Part shown: positions 31,232 through 43,100 of the stretch, one piece after another
Numbering within the stretch: the stretch's first letter is position 1
Layout: every line of letters begins with the position of its first letter
Source: Gnetum montanum
Lineage: Eukaryota > Streptophyta > Gnetopsida > Gnetales > Gnetaceae
NCBI GenBank assembly: GCA_015680685.1
Contig: MNCI01033354.1
Coordinates: forward strand, 319,558-371,156
Length of the DNA: 51,599 bases
Direction of reading: 5' to 3'
The notes under the pieces: generated by a model
What the model was told of the DNA's origin: nothing
Database searches by the model: none
What the model saw: the letters and a program-made list of their open reading frames with translations, nothing else
Made by a program: the position numbers and the translations under genes

Positions 31232-34150
31232 CTAGATGAAGCTCGATGTACCCAGTTTAGCTCTCGATGGTGGTGGCTCTTCCATTGGTTGCTTTCCCTT
31301 ATCATCAGGCTTTTGGTATTTGTATATGTTGAGAAGTACATGAACCTTTTTCTCCTATGTTCTTGGATCATGTACCATCCATGCTTGTTGTATAATGTGT
31401 GATGAAGCTGGTACATCCCATGGACATGTCAACTACCTAAACATCTAATTAGCTTTAACATGCCATGCCACAAACTTTCCTCTCTCTTCTTTAAAATCTT
31501 TGGCCTCGGCTCAAAGTTCATGGTAATATGATAATATTCTAGTAAGGTTTAGTGCAATGTCTTGCTACACCTAGTAGCCAACCTTTACTACTTCTAATTT
31601 GGAGTTTTCCATCTAAAGTTTCTATAAGGAATCTTTATGATCTACAAAATCCTTTTGTACAATATATATGTAGTTGCTACTTACTATTCCAGTTCATTTC
31701 TAGGCCTACCTACTGTTAACATGGCCAAGTTAGCATAATGAAGGTTAGCTAACCCCATGTATTCATTCATATCTTTAATCTGTAAGTCTATGTTCTTAAC
31801 TTCTGCCTAGTATACCTAAGCATAATTATTCAAGATGGGTTGCTAGTTAGGATTTTGTGTTGATATGGAATTGATTTTGGCCTTTATCATATGGATCTCC
31901 TTTTCATTGATATACTTATACATCCCCACCAGTCAAGGAAGTGTTCTTTGAGCCTTTCATGTTTCTTTACCTTATTCTACCATGCACTTATTTCAATAGA
32001 TGATTTCTGGTGAATAACGTGTACCTTCTTCATTGAGAGGGTTCTATTTTCTCATGTGAGGCGGCTCATGTCCTAGTGAGTCCTCATTAGTTGTTCTCTT
32101 ACCTAGTGGATGCTTTCCTCCAAGATGTTCTTCTATTTCTCCAGAGTGGCCAATCACTTATTATTTGTATCAAGTTGCTTATTTTCTTCTTATGCTATGA
32201 TGAGTGCCTTAGCATGTGCATACATTTAGGCTTCAATTATTAAGGCATTCCAAACCACTTTCTCCTTCTCATTCTCCATTTTCTTGTTCCACTCAATTAG
32301 GCAACTAATTTGCTCTGTTTCGAATTGTTGTAACTAGTCAAGCATAATGAATTGAGTTGGATCTTTGTGCTCTACCCTCAAGGTTGCAAGCTCTTCTTGT
32401 AATCTTAGAATTTTAGCTTTTGCATGCTCCACCTTGGTCTCTACCATGAATGATTTACCTTTGGTTAATATCAACTACGACTACATTGCAATGACATCAC
32501 TTGGGATATCAAAAAGTGTTGTCATCATCTGTTCAATATTTAATAGTCAATCTAGTACATCTTCATGGTCTACTATAGTCATTAAGGCCCTAGCTAGCAT
32601 TTGAGCATCCCTAGCTCTAGTTAAATCTATTGGTGGCACAATATCTATAGTAAAGGATTCTTTAATATTATTAGTGATCACCTCTACTACTCCTGCTACA
32701 TCCTAGTTCTGCATTACCATAACTATGGCTCCTTCTCTAGTTTTTAGCACCACATGGAGTGATGTAGCATTCCCATAGATCTATTATTAGCATTAAGCCT
32801 CTCCTCTTAACTGCAATGAGATCTGTCCATTTATGAGATCTACAGAAACTATGGGCTAAATGGCATTGTCAATTACCCTAGAGAGGTTAGCCTCCTCCCT
32901 CATTCCCTAGTTAATAGTATTTACAATCAATTGCAAATGAGTCATTGATGGTTATAGTCCTATGGAAATGATGGTGGAACTTGTTATTGCTACTATTCTT
33001 TCTACTACTATTGCTCTTTTTGCTAACCACTAAGTCCCACTTGTTGGTATTGTTTAGTGGTTTCTATAGTTTTCCTAGCATTGATTTTTTCCTTGCCCTG
33101 GTCTTTCCTAGGGGGTCCTAAGTAGTTTAGCATACGAGGCATTTTGGGCCTTCATGGAAATTTCATTACTATACCTTAGAATTTTAGCACATTTGCACAA
33201 CTTTTTGATAAGGTAAGGGAATGGAAGTATTGTCTTCCCTGCCATCTTTTCTTTGAACTACCTCTAGATCTCCTTAAAGTAGAGTTGTGTGAGATTGGCA
33301 TTGTATTTTCCCATCAGGATCACACTTCCTCTAGCCACATAGGTGGATAATTTGTTTGATCATTTTATTGGAAATAAGTGATATGTGCCAATTTTGAAAT
33401 AAATTCTTTCTTCTAGAGTTAACTCATTACATCCCTTGTCTTCTTTGCCATATGCCCATTTTAGCCATAGTTTCCTAGGTTTAGCATTTTATGTGGTGGA
33501 CAAATGTGCTAATTTTACCTCTTCATTGGGTATGTTTAGAGCTTTAACTATTTCCTTCATTGAATATGAAATGGAGACTCCTTTAATGTTGACTATAGTG
33601 CCTTCTTCTTTATTATGCTAGAATTAATAAGTCTTCACTAGATACCATTTGTCACTATTTGAAAATGTGGGCCATAGTGGTAACACTTGGAGTTGCATCT
33701 TTACTGCTTCTAGAAAAAATTCTATGAATGGGCCAAAGTTCATTTCCATAATTACTATGGTCAGGATTGAATTTTCCTACATAGCTTGGAGGTAGCCTTA
33801 TGAAAATGTAAGGCACTATATTTGTACTTGTGGTTCCTTTGCCTCTCCTTGGGCCAATTATCTAGTAGTAGGAGTTTCTTGATGAATGTTGAATGATTAG
33901 GCTTCCTGATCCACATGTTCTGGGCCTTGTTCTCCTATTCAACCTCTACCTTGGCCTCTTAGTCTTTTACTTGCAGATTGTCAGTCTTTAGGGCCATTTG
34001 CAATCAGTTAAGGATTTGANTTTTTTTGCCTTAATATGAGTGATTTTCTTTAAAAATTCTTGTTATTTTCCTTTANTTGCCTTAATATGAGTGATTTGCT
34101 TTAAAAATTCTTGTTATTTTCCTTTAAACTTACCCTTGTAATACCTTTTA
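31232..34150 (-). pseudogene. long coiled-coil ORF of element B in env-like position
   Basis: It can be read as one protein of about 950 codons if TAG/TAA are treated as decayed Gln. N-terminal coil: EFLKKITHIKAK, ALKTDNLQVKD, EAKVEVE. Central helical domain (33750-33130): VNIKGVSISYSMKEIVKALN, LWLKWAYGKEDKGC, LTLEERIYFKIGTYHLFPIK, ARGSVILMGKYNANL and ILPFPYLIKKLCKCAKIL. This resembles the 'putative plant transposon protein' domain found near Athila-type elements. The C-terminal coil (32450-31240) has HAKAKILRLQEELATLRVEH and KKMENEKEKV, ending KQPMEEPPPSRAKLGTSSFI. It sits between integrase and 3' LTR, where Athila elements carry an env-like gene, but I see no signal peptide or membrane segment. 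One 51-bp in-frame duplication lies at 34027-34127. Confidence 0.6.
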
Positions 34151-34198
34151 GGTGTTAACAATTTCTAAAAAATTGGCTAATATTTTTTCTCACTAGCA

Positions 34199-34227
34199 CC
34201 CACCCTCTTCTCCACACCCCCACCCCC
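34199..34227 (-). promoter_or_regulatory. G-rich tract (possible G-quadruplex) with upstream TATA-like box
   Basis: The minus strand has G5-T-G5, then eleven bases, then G3-T-G3: four G-runs that could fold as a quadruplex, or act as a second polypurine tract. About 190 bp upstream on the same strand is CTATAAATAGGTGGGAAC (34401-34418), a good plant TATA context. Together they precede the coiled-coil ORF and may be its internal promoter and leader. Confidence 0.45.
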
Positions 34228-34429
34228 ACTAATGACTAAGATGAACACTTCGAAACCACATAGATTCAAAAATCATGAAAATTGGAGAATAATGTGCAAG
34301 TTATGGCTTGCAGAAGCTAGGAGGTTAGAGCTCAAATCATCAAAGAAAAATGGAAAAATCTCCCTAGCCTTCAAATGTGAAATTGCAAAAATTCGACTAA
34401 GTTCCCACCTATTTATAGTTTTTTTGGAT

Positions 34430-35914
34430 TTGATGTTGGGGATCCTACATCAGAGACTCAATATCAAGGCCTCTAGGAAGCCAAAAATTCACATTTTTCA
34501 ATGAGTTCTAAGGATGGAAAATAAATCCTTTTGAATGTATATAAGGTTTAAAGAATATTAAGAGGGTCTTGGATGATGGATAATGCATATTTCTTCAAAC
34601 ATTTGTCACTAATAGTGTGTAAAGAAGGAATCTCAGGTTGCAAAAGTTCATGAAGTATTGATAAGATGGATGAGATGGGTAATGAGCTTATGTTACTAGA
34701 ATGGATAGTTTGAATGATGAGGGAAGTTTTTATTAATTTTTATTGATGTTGGAAGGCTCAAGATGATGTGGAATCACTTTGCAAGTATAAGATACAACAG
34801 TTCTACAAGTGGATCCTCCACAAAGTAGGCTCCAATCCTTAATTCCCTTATATAATCACATTTAAAATTTTCCTTAGGCACTTAAGGAGTTGAATGTAAC
34901 ACATACATGTTTGGAAAAACATACATGTTATTACCACAAAATTGGGAAAAATGACTCTATGTTACACAAAACCATAAGTTATGATTATTCATATAGTGAA
35001 ATGAACTGGATTTAGAAGAGATTGTTAAAATCAGGATAAGAGGTATCTTACCATAGGCATAATGAATTCCTATGTCTTATTAGTGGTTAAATTAATCATT
35101 AGCCATTCTATCCAAGATTCAAACCAAGTTCAAATCACATTTCAATGACATTGCATTATCTCATCTTTGGGATTACAAGTGTAAGATCACCACTGTTGCT
35201 AGGAGTATTATCACTTAGCGTATTGTCCAAGGGAGGAGTTTATTCATGGCACATTTTATTTTTTTAATTTATGAGAAGCCACATACCTTCAAGCATGGGT
35301 AACATGTATTTGAAGTGACATGGTAAGGAAGCACTTACTTTACTCTTACTTCCATTTTTCATTAGATCTACAAGGATATAATACAACCTAGACAACATGA
35401 TAAAACTTGAGAATCCAAAAATTCCCTTGATGTTACACCCTTTAAATTCCCACTTAGTTCTTCACTTTTCAGTCCAAGCATAATGATCACAAGTTTATTC
35501 TTAGTTTTATGATGGAAAGAATATCATTATGGCCATGGTAAGAACCTCTTATTAATGGAATGAATGGATGAATGTTGTGGTCTCACTGTATAGATAATCA
35601 GTCCCTTATGACTTGATAACATAGATAAATCTTCACTTTATTGGACGACATCTTGCCTTATTCATAATGTGTTTTATTAGCAATCAAAAATGAAAACAAA
35701 GTATGAAAAAGATAGTAAGGATTGGAAAAAGATGTGAGGAATGAAAAATCATTAAAGAAAAAAAAATGTGAAAGAATATCAAAAATTTAAGAAATGAAAA
35801 ATTATATAAAATGAGAAAATATTAAAGAATGTGGAAAAATAAAAATAAAATGAAAAATTCAATGAAGTACCTATGATTCTAGATTGAAATCCCCACAAAT
35901 ATCATTAAGGTCAA
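34430..35914. other. no gene recognised; A-rich part near its right end
   Basis: Bases 35690-35860 are AAAATG/GAAAAAT-type low complexity. The rest shows no domain on either strand. It separates the integrase of B from its coiled-coil ORF and may be untranslated leader or a decayed insertion. The plus-strand frame at 34232-34504 overlaps the TATA-like box and is probably chance. Confidence 0.4.
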
Positions 35915-37130
35915 TTATACAGAAGAGAGAACAAGTGGAAGACTATTGGGTTGATTAGGTAGATTCCTTGGAATATTCATGATAGAGTTTAACTTGTTGG
36001 ATATTGACAAGGATGAGCTTATGTGAACAAGATGGGTGGTAGATGTGTAGGGCACCAAATGGATAGGATTAGAATTATAGTAAAGGACCTTATCACCTAG
36101 TTGTATTGTTACATTCCTTATCCATGTATCATGATTAAGTTTGGAGTAATGCTTATGGACTTTACTACTCATGAGTACTACCAGTTTATTCTCATCTAGA
36201 AGATTTAGGTTGATGAGATGTTCTCATTGGGTTGAGCACAAGTCAAGGTTAAGTTCATTAGCAGTGTAAAGCTCTGCTTGGATCGGGAGCATCATCAACT
36301 TGTCATAAACTAATTCATATGGTGAGCATCCTATAGGTAGTTTCTAGGATGTTCTATAGGCCCATAGAGCATCATTTAGTTTAGTGCTCTAGACCCTTCT
36401 AAACCTAATAACCATCCTAGTGAGCATTCTATAATTACCTAGTTAGTGACTTTGACTTGACCATTTTCCTGGGGATGATATGATATTGTTAGCTTATGGT
36501 CCATCCCAAGTTGTTACATGAGCTTCTTAAATGTAGCATCAATGAAGTGAGTTCCATTATCTGATACAAGCATTCATGATACTCCAAATCTATTCACCAC
36601 ATGTTGTTGGAAAAATTTTGTAGCTATCTTTGTTGTATAGTCTTTTACTGCTACTACCTCTGCCCACTTCATATAGTAATCCATGGCCATAATGATGTAT
36701 CCTTTTTCATTCAACATTAGTGTTATGAGCCTCATAAAGTTAATTTCCCATCTATCAAAAGCTTCTAGTGGCTATATCCAATGTTTTGGCCCTTTGTATC
36801 TAGCTATAACACCTCCATCTCTTTGGCATCACTCACAAGATTGTGCAATAGTGTGGGCATCTCTAAATAGGGTAGGCCAAAAGTAGCCTGCCACCATCAA
36901 CTTGAGTGTTATTTTTCATCCTACATAGTGGCCATCACATCGGCCTTCATGGGAATCCTATAAGACTCTATTTATAACATTCTATCACACGACATCTGAT
37001 AAGCCCATTTGCACAAATCTTGTACACATTGCCATTGATTTTAATATACTATTTTGCTCTGTGAAGTAATTGCTCACATTCTTTTCTACTCTATTTAGCA
37101 AGGAGCTCTTGTGTTGATAGATAAGCCAGA
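35915..37130 (-). pseudogene. integrase of element B
   Basis: Zinc-binding part: INGNVYKICANGLIRCRVIE (about 37060-36990). Core: GYIIMAMDYYMKWAEVVAVK, VNRFGVS, MLVSDNGTHFIDATFKKLM (second Asp intact), then YHPQENGQVKVTN with Lys (codon 36451-36453) for the catalytic Glu. C-terminal QLGDKVLYYNSNP at about 36085. It resembles the integrase of C. Upstream reading (EYLAYLSTQELLAK) continues to about 37130 and then meets the PBS at once, so everything 5' of integrase was lost. TAG/TGA codons interrupt. Confidence 0.8.
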
Positions 37131-37132
37131 TA

Positions 37133-37151
37133 TTCCCTAACAATGGCGCCA
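37133..37151 (-). promoter_or_regulatory. primer-binding site of element B
   Basis: The minus strand reads TGGCGCCATTGTTAGGGAA, the best preserved Athila-type PBS in the window. It starts two bases from the LTR end at 37153. Confidence 0.82.
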
Positions 37152-37152
37152 A

Positions 37153-38037
37153 TGATGAGGGGTGGAGTAATCCAAAAACAAACCATAAAAGTCATGGGTG
37201 GTCACATGTGACTAGATCACAATCCATTGACAAGGCAATGTGATTATGTAAGTAATTGGTTAAAGTTTAGGATCATTATCTTTCCATGTGAGCAAGTGAA
37301 ATCTAGATGTATGGTTTAACTCACTATGAGGTATATGATCATTGATGTTATGTGGGCCATCTTACTCCTAGTAAAAAAGGTAAAGTAGAAAGAGTTCTAA
37401 GTCTAAGGAAAACAATTAACACTATTCTAGCCTATGGTGATGAGTATCCAATCTTGACCTTTAATACATACCTTGGGCTTCATGCAATTACTATTAGGAT
37501 TACTAAGTGAATTGCAATTGGGCAAACCAAGTAATAGCACTACTTGGTTGTTATCAAGTAATTACACTTATATGCTCAACATCATTTGTACTCATTCTAC
37601 TTAACAAAAGTAAAAGTAAGTGCATGGAAAAGTAAATCATTAACTAGGAAAATAGTAAACATTATTCTAAGTAAAACAATAAATTTAGGATAATGCTTTA
37701 ATATTTGAAAATAGCTTGATCTTTATTTTTTATCACACTTACTCCCAAGTATAAAATGCTTAAATAAAGATGTTATTTACTAGTTCATACTACACTATGG
37801 GAAACCACACTTTTAATTGCTAAGTCTAAACTCACAAAACCAAACTAAAAGAGTTTTAGTAAGGGTGGACAAAATTATGTTGGGACCATGCATCTAAGTG
37901 TCGTATTTATATACAAGAACGTATCTCACGATATTGGATATCTAATGTCATAGATTGGACTTCGATATTAGGTACACGATATCATAGCTTTGATCTCTAA
38001 TACTTGATATCATAGCCATAAAAAATGGATCTTATCA
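37153..38037 (-). repeat. 5' LTR of element B (right)
   Basis: 885 bp, TGATGAGG ... CTTATCA on the plus strand, matching the left LTR at 17483-18360. A TATA box TATAAATA is at 37904-37911 (minus), with ACGACACTTAGATGC downstream. The element would have been transcribed leftwards from here. Confidence 0.85.
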
Positions 38038-39330
38038 GTAATTATAAATGGGAAATAAATTTTGGTGAGCTTCAGAGCTTAATCGACCATGCTAATGGAC
38101 TTCTAGGATCACTTGTGCTATTAGCTAAGGTTACAATGTTAAGATTGTTGGTTTCGGTGATTTCTTGGGTATTAGAATGGCCAAATACCTCTTGACGATG
38201 TTGGCATGTAGTTCCAATGTAGTTGAGACGTTTTTGATGAAGATTGATGGATTTTGGCTTATCTTCAAAGGTTTCATGGTCTTAGGGTGCTCTAGTAGGG
38301 TTCTAGGTCTTTCTAGGAATTGTTTTTAGCAATGTTTGTGGGATTTTGGCCATTTTCAAGTGGACTACGCTAGGCCCCAGCAATGACTACACTAGCCCAA
38401 CCTAGTCACAATTTTCTTCAGCATAGTTAAGTTTCCAAAGCACAAAAAACTAAGTTTCATTGCTAAAATTGATTTTGATAGGGTCTTGAGACTTCCAAAA
38501 ATGGATTTTTAGCTATTTGTGAAACTTTTGATTAATTTTAGGTGAACTACGTTAGGCAACACCAATGACTACACTAGTCTAGCATAGTCACATCATTCCT
38601 AGCATAGTTAGTGTTGTAAAATGTGAAAAAATGGGAAAAAGTGATAGGTTTTATGGTTAAATAGGCTTTGAGGGAGTTCTAGGTTTTGCCAAAAGTGGAA
38701 ACACGAGTGACTACACTACCCCAATGTAGTCACACCCTCCCCAGCATAGTTCAGGTTTGGAAAATATTCCAAAAGGAAAAAATGTAGTAAGTGTTATTTA
38801 GGTTGTTAGCTATATTGGGTTTTGGAGTTCTCAAAAAGTGGATTTGGCTTGGAAATGTCATGCTTTAGCCTTTGTAGGAGGACTACATTGGCCACCACTA
38901 GTAATTATGCTACCCTAGTATAGTCACCCTTGGGAAATCCATTTTGGATTAGGAAATGATGAAATCTTACTTCTATTTTTAGTTTGGCATGTTCTTGAGG
39001 TCTCTAGAGGTTGATTTGGACTTGAAAATGATTCTTTTGAAAGTTTTAAGTGGACTACACTAGGCACCTAATCTAACTATGCTAGCTCAATGTAGTCACT
39101 CCATTTCCAATGTAGTCACACTTGAGAAATGGATTTTCATGGATTTTTGCAAGGTTTTTGGACGTTCTATCAACATTCTAAGGTCACTGGAGATCTTAGG
39201 GAGGTGTGGAGGCTTTGAAGTGTAGCTTTTGAGGTTTGGAATGATTTTTGTGATTAATTCTTCTCATAAACCCTATGACTATGCTGGGCTAGCATAGTCA
39301 TTGGGTTTTGTGAGCATAGTCATAGGAAAA
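38038..39330. repeat. satellite-like hairpin repeat, right part (~175-bp units)
   Basis: GACTACACTAG...CATAGTCAC modules start near 38364, 38540, 38700, 38880, 39055 and 39268, that is every 160-215 bp. Each module contains a facing pair such as TGACTATGCT-GGGCT-AGCATAGTCA (39273-39297, 10-bp perfect arms), often followed by CCYCAGCATAGTTA. Spacers share TTTTGG and GGATTTTTAG words. Same family as 17027-17482. Unit length is close to that of a nucleosome, as for many plant satellites, but copies are diverged. Confidence 0.75.
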
Positions 39331-40120
39331 ATGGAAAAAGTAGCAACAATGGATGAATTAGATCAATTTTTTAGGCTGTTGGTAGCTTTGACTAGGGTTT
39401 GGAGAAATGAGATAGCTATTTTTTTCTTATTTTTTTCTTTTTTGGATGGGAACCACACCATGCAAAGACTTATTTGACTTCCTGTTATTAGAACAAGGAA
39501 TGATAAGAGGTCGATGAGAACACTCAAGCACTCAAGTAAGTAGAAGAGTATGAAGACTACTAAGTTCCCTTGAATTTATACCTTATTCAAACCTTTGAAT
39601 CTTTTCCAAATCCAAAAACTACAAAGGCCACAAATTTATTAAAAGTTAATTTAATGAAGGGGATCTCAAAATTCCAAAATAAGAAAAACCATAGAGTTTG
39701 TGGATGGGTGGATGTAATGGACTCACTACTTGTTCCATGAAAAAGAAACCATAATTGAGTCATCAGCACAAGAATTCAAAAATAGAAACTAGACATTAGC
39801 AAACCAAAAAACATAAAGCACAAACCACCATTAGTAATAACTACATCACCACTATGTCCTATTGGCAATAAACCAGTTTTATTAGCAAAAATTTGAAAAT
39901 CACACTCAAACAAAACAAAGTAAATTACATGATAAAGTGTAAAATATTCAATAAATATTTAAACGTACTAATGATGGTGTAAAATAAAAAATGATGTAAA
40001 AATAAGAAAAATTTTGAAAATAAAAATGTTGTAAAATAAATAAATTACAAAATTAAAAATGTGGAAAACAAAAAATAGAAAAACTGAGGAGCCATAAGGA
40101 TGATTAACATAGATGGCCAT
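39331..40120. other. no gene recognised; expected site of the C 3' LTR
   Basis: The 3' LTR of element C should lie here, left of its polypurine tract, but I see no match to the 46342-47250 LTR. Bases 39950-40080 are A-rich low complexity. The small minus-strand frame 39968-40177 merely extends the integrase reading of C into this tract. Confidence 0.45.
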
Positions 40121-40199
40121 CGCCCCCATGACTAATTTGGAAGGAGGAGATTCAAAAAATTGAACATGTTTGTCCATTCATTGAGGTGTTTTTTGACTA

Positions 40200-41480
40200 G
40201 CTTACTTTGGCTCATGGAAAAGCTTCACTTGTTGGATGTTGACCAATTGCTTTTTATTTGGGCTCTCAAGTTTGTATATGATCATGGCCCCAAAAGGAAA
40301 GGTTTCATCAATTATGTAAATAACCTTTTCTCCTAATTGAAATTTTAATTTCCATATTCTTAGGCCATGTCATTGTTTATTGAAAGACTTATGCAGTTTA
40401 TTTAAAGATAGGGCCACCAATTGAATTTTGTCTATCATGTTGAGGTTCATCAGTCTTTACTTTTGGGCTAGACTTAAGTCAAGATTCAAGTCACAGGCTA
40501 TTGAGAGTGTACAAAGCTTTGATTGAATCAAAAGCATTGGAAGATTTTCATACACTAACTCATAGGGAGAGTAGCTAATAGGAAGTTTCCATGTTGAGCG
40601 GTAGGCCCATAGGGCATTTTTGAGTTTTGTGCTCCAATCTCTCCTGTATTTTCTTATGGTCCTTGTTAGGATCTTTGTGATCTCCTTGTTGGCTACCTTT
40701 GCTTGATTGTTGGCTTGGGGGTGATAGGGTGTTGTTAATTTATGTTCAACCCCTAAGCATTGGATCAACTTTCTAAAAGTGGCACCTATCAGTTGAGTTC
40801 CATTGTTAGAAATTAGTGCATGTGGCACCCCAAACCTATTGACAACATTTTGTTGTACAAGTATAGCAATAGTGGATGATGTATAATTGGTGACAGCTAC
40901 TACTTCTAGCCATTTGGTGCAATAGTCAACTACTATAATGATATACACTTTTTCATTTGACATGGGTGTGATGGAACCCATGAAGTCTATCTCCCATATG
41001 TTAAAGGGCTCTAGTGACTGAACCCACTATTAAGGATCCTCCATTCAAGCGGTCATCCTTTCATCTCTTTGACAACGTTCACAAGATCAAAAAAATTGGT
41101 GGGCATCCCTAAAGATTGGAGGCCAAGAGTATCCTACCATTAGGATTTTCATGGCCATGTGCCTCCCTGCATAGTGGCCTCTAAAAGGGCCTTCATGGGC
41201 ATCCTAGAGAATGCATAGTTGATCTACATTAGGGACACACCAATGAACTAGGCCATTAGCGCATGCCTTGTAAAGCTATATATTGATTTCCATGAAGTAT
41301 TTGGCCCAATGAAGAAACTATCATTTCTTCCTAAAGTATATACCTTATAACATCTCTTGAGTGAGAAGGTAACCAAGGATGTTGTCATATCATTTCTTTT
41401 ATGTGGGCACTTGGTCATGTATTGCTTCTGTAAAGAGTTCATCTAGAAATTGATCAGAGAGTGAGCTTCACTCATCTTTA
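40200..41480 (-). pseudogene. integrase of element C
   Basis: The open core at 40981-40457 has VYIIIVVDYCTKWLEVVAVT, RFGVPHALISNNGTQL (Asn for the second Asp), YHPQANNQAKVANKEI (Lys, codon 40697-40699, for the catalytic Glu), RDWSTKLKNALWAYRST, SPYELVYEN and DLNLDLSLAQK. The zinc-binding part lies in 41400-41000 with stops. The C-terminal part reads KLKFQLGEKVIYI and VNIQQVKLFHEPK (about 40340-40205). Frame preservation over 175 codons is the best in C. Confidence 0.85.
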
Positions 41481-43100
41481 TTATCCCATATTAATCAAGA
41501 GAGGTGGTCAGTGACCACATTATCAATCCCTTTCTAATCTACCATTGTGAGATTGAGTTCTTGTAAGATCACAAGCCACCGTATGATATGGGGACTCACC
41601 ATTAACTTGTTCATCAAGAACTGGATGGCATTGTGATTTGTATGCACAAATATTTTATAACCAAGCACATAGTGCCTGAAATTTTTAAGAGCATACACCA
41701 CTACCATTAATTCTTTCTCAATTGTGATGTAATTTAGTTGTGCATCAACAATGCTTTAGCTTGTGCAATGAATGTAATATGGAAGTTTCCTATCATCCAA
41801 CTTTGTAAGCATGGCTCCCAAAGCATAACTAGATACATTCGTCATTATGTAAAATGGTCTGGACTAGTCTAGTTCTTATAGAATTGTAGTCTCTATAAGA
41901 TTTTCCTTTAGTAGTTGGAATGCATGTTTGCACTCCTTGGTCCAGATGAATGGAGCATCTTTCTTTGTAAGTTCAACCACTGACTTCGTGATCTTAGAGA
42001 AATTCTCTATGAATCACCAGTAGTAGCCAATATGTCTAAGGAATGGTCAAACATCTTTAACTATCTCTGGTTGGCATGTGATTCCTTGGATGACCCTTAT
42101 TTTTTCTAAGTCTACCTCAATCTCTTCTTGAGTAATTCTATGCCCTAATACTATGCCTTCCTAGACAATTAAATGGCTTTTCTACTAATTAAGCGACATC
42201 TTTTCAGTCCCTACTCAATGTAGTCTAGGGCTTACTCAAATGTAGCCCCATAGGTAGAGAAGTCATCCATGAAGACTTCTACCTCATTATGAATTTATTG
42301 TTAGAAAATAATAAGGACCAAGTGTTGAAATGTTGTAGGGGCATTGCACAGACCAAATGGCATCTTACAATATGCAAAAGTCCACCATGGACTCATGATT
42401 GTTTTCTTGGCCTAATCGTTTGGTGCAATTTGGATTTGGTTATAGCCACTATATCCATCCAAGAAGCTATAATAGTAATGCCCAAAGATAGTATCTAACA
42501 CTTGGTTCATAAATGAAAATGGTAAATGATCTTTAAATGTTGTCATATTCAATAGCCTAAAGTTGATGTAGACTTACCACTTGCCACCTTTCTTTGGCAC
42601 AATTATGAGTGGGCTAACCCACTCACTATCTGTGATGAGATAGATGAAAACCACCTTGAGTTATTCTATTTATTTCTTGATGATCTATTTTAATTTGGGG
42701 TTCAGTTGCCTCTATGGATACCTTCTTGGCTTCCTAGCTAAGTTAGTATAAATGTGATGCTAGCATATCCTTGGATCAATTCCTATCAGCTTGGGATATG
42801 ACCAAGCAAAGGTTTTTGGCCATTTGTTAACCACCTATAATAGCTTTTCTTTTCATTCAAGAGAAATTTTGGCATTGATTATCACTAGCTTGCCATTATT
42901 TAAAAATTCATACTCCATGCCAACCAGTAGAGTTTTTAACTCTAGGAGTTCTTGTTTGAAACTATCAAGGATTTCCAACTCTCCCCAATGGGTATCATCA
43001 TCTTCTTCATTGAAGAGTTGGTGATGAACTTGCTCAAATTCATCCATTCTTTTGACATAGGCACATGTCAAGTGCTTAGTAGGTTCCATGCATAATGTGC
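41481..43100 (-). pseudogene. reverse transcriptase and RNase H of element C
   Basis: The pre-RT linker has LELKTLLVGMEYEFLNNGKL (42980-42900). RT: SEWVSPLIIVPKKGGKW (about 42600), SFLDGYSGYNQIQIAPND, MPFGLCNAPTTFQHLVLIIF and NEVEVFMDDFSTYGAT with the catalytic MDD at 42262-42270. RNase H: PFYIMTNVSSYALGAML (Asn for the first Asp), EKELMVVVYALKNFRHYVLG, HTNHNAIQFLMNK and IIRWLVILQELNL, ending near DNVVTDHLS. The FMDD box and this RNase H style fit Athila-like elements. There is no archaeal-type RNase H here, unlike E and F. Confidence 0.84.

Larger units (their letters stand above)
17483..38037 (-). mobile_element. LTR element B: internally deleted Athila-like element, host of nested element E
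   Basis: Two LTRs in the same orientation (17483-18360 and 37153-38037), a PBS beside the right one and a polypurine tract beside the left one define a minus-strand element. Without E its interior would be about 18361-18503 plus 31142-37152, roughly 6 kb. It holds integrase directly after the PBS and a very long coiled-coil ORF in the env-like position; gag, protease and RT are gone. Both flanks are the same hairpin satellite. No clean 5-bp target duplication is visible (ATAGC or GCTAA on the left, GTAAT on the right), so a recombinant of two copies is possible. Confidence 0.72.

Noticed and set aside
34232-34504. 90-codon plus-strand frame starting MTKMNTSKPH
   Set aside because: No domain; it overlaps a TATA-like box and leader-like sequence on the other strand, and B is read from the minus strand.
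17483-38037. Clean 5-bp target site duplication around element B
   Set aside because: The bases next to the two LTRs (ATAGC or GCTAA versus GTAAT) do not match, so no duplication is claimed.
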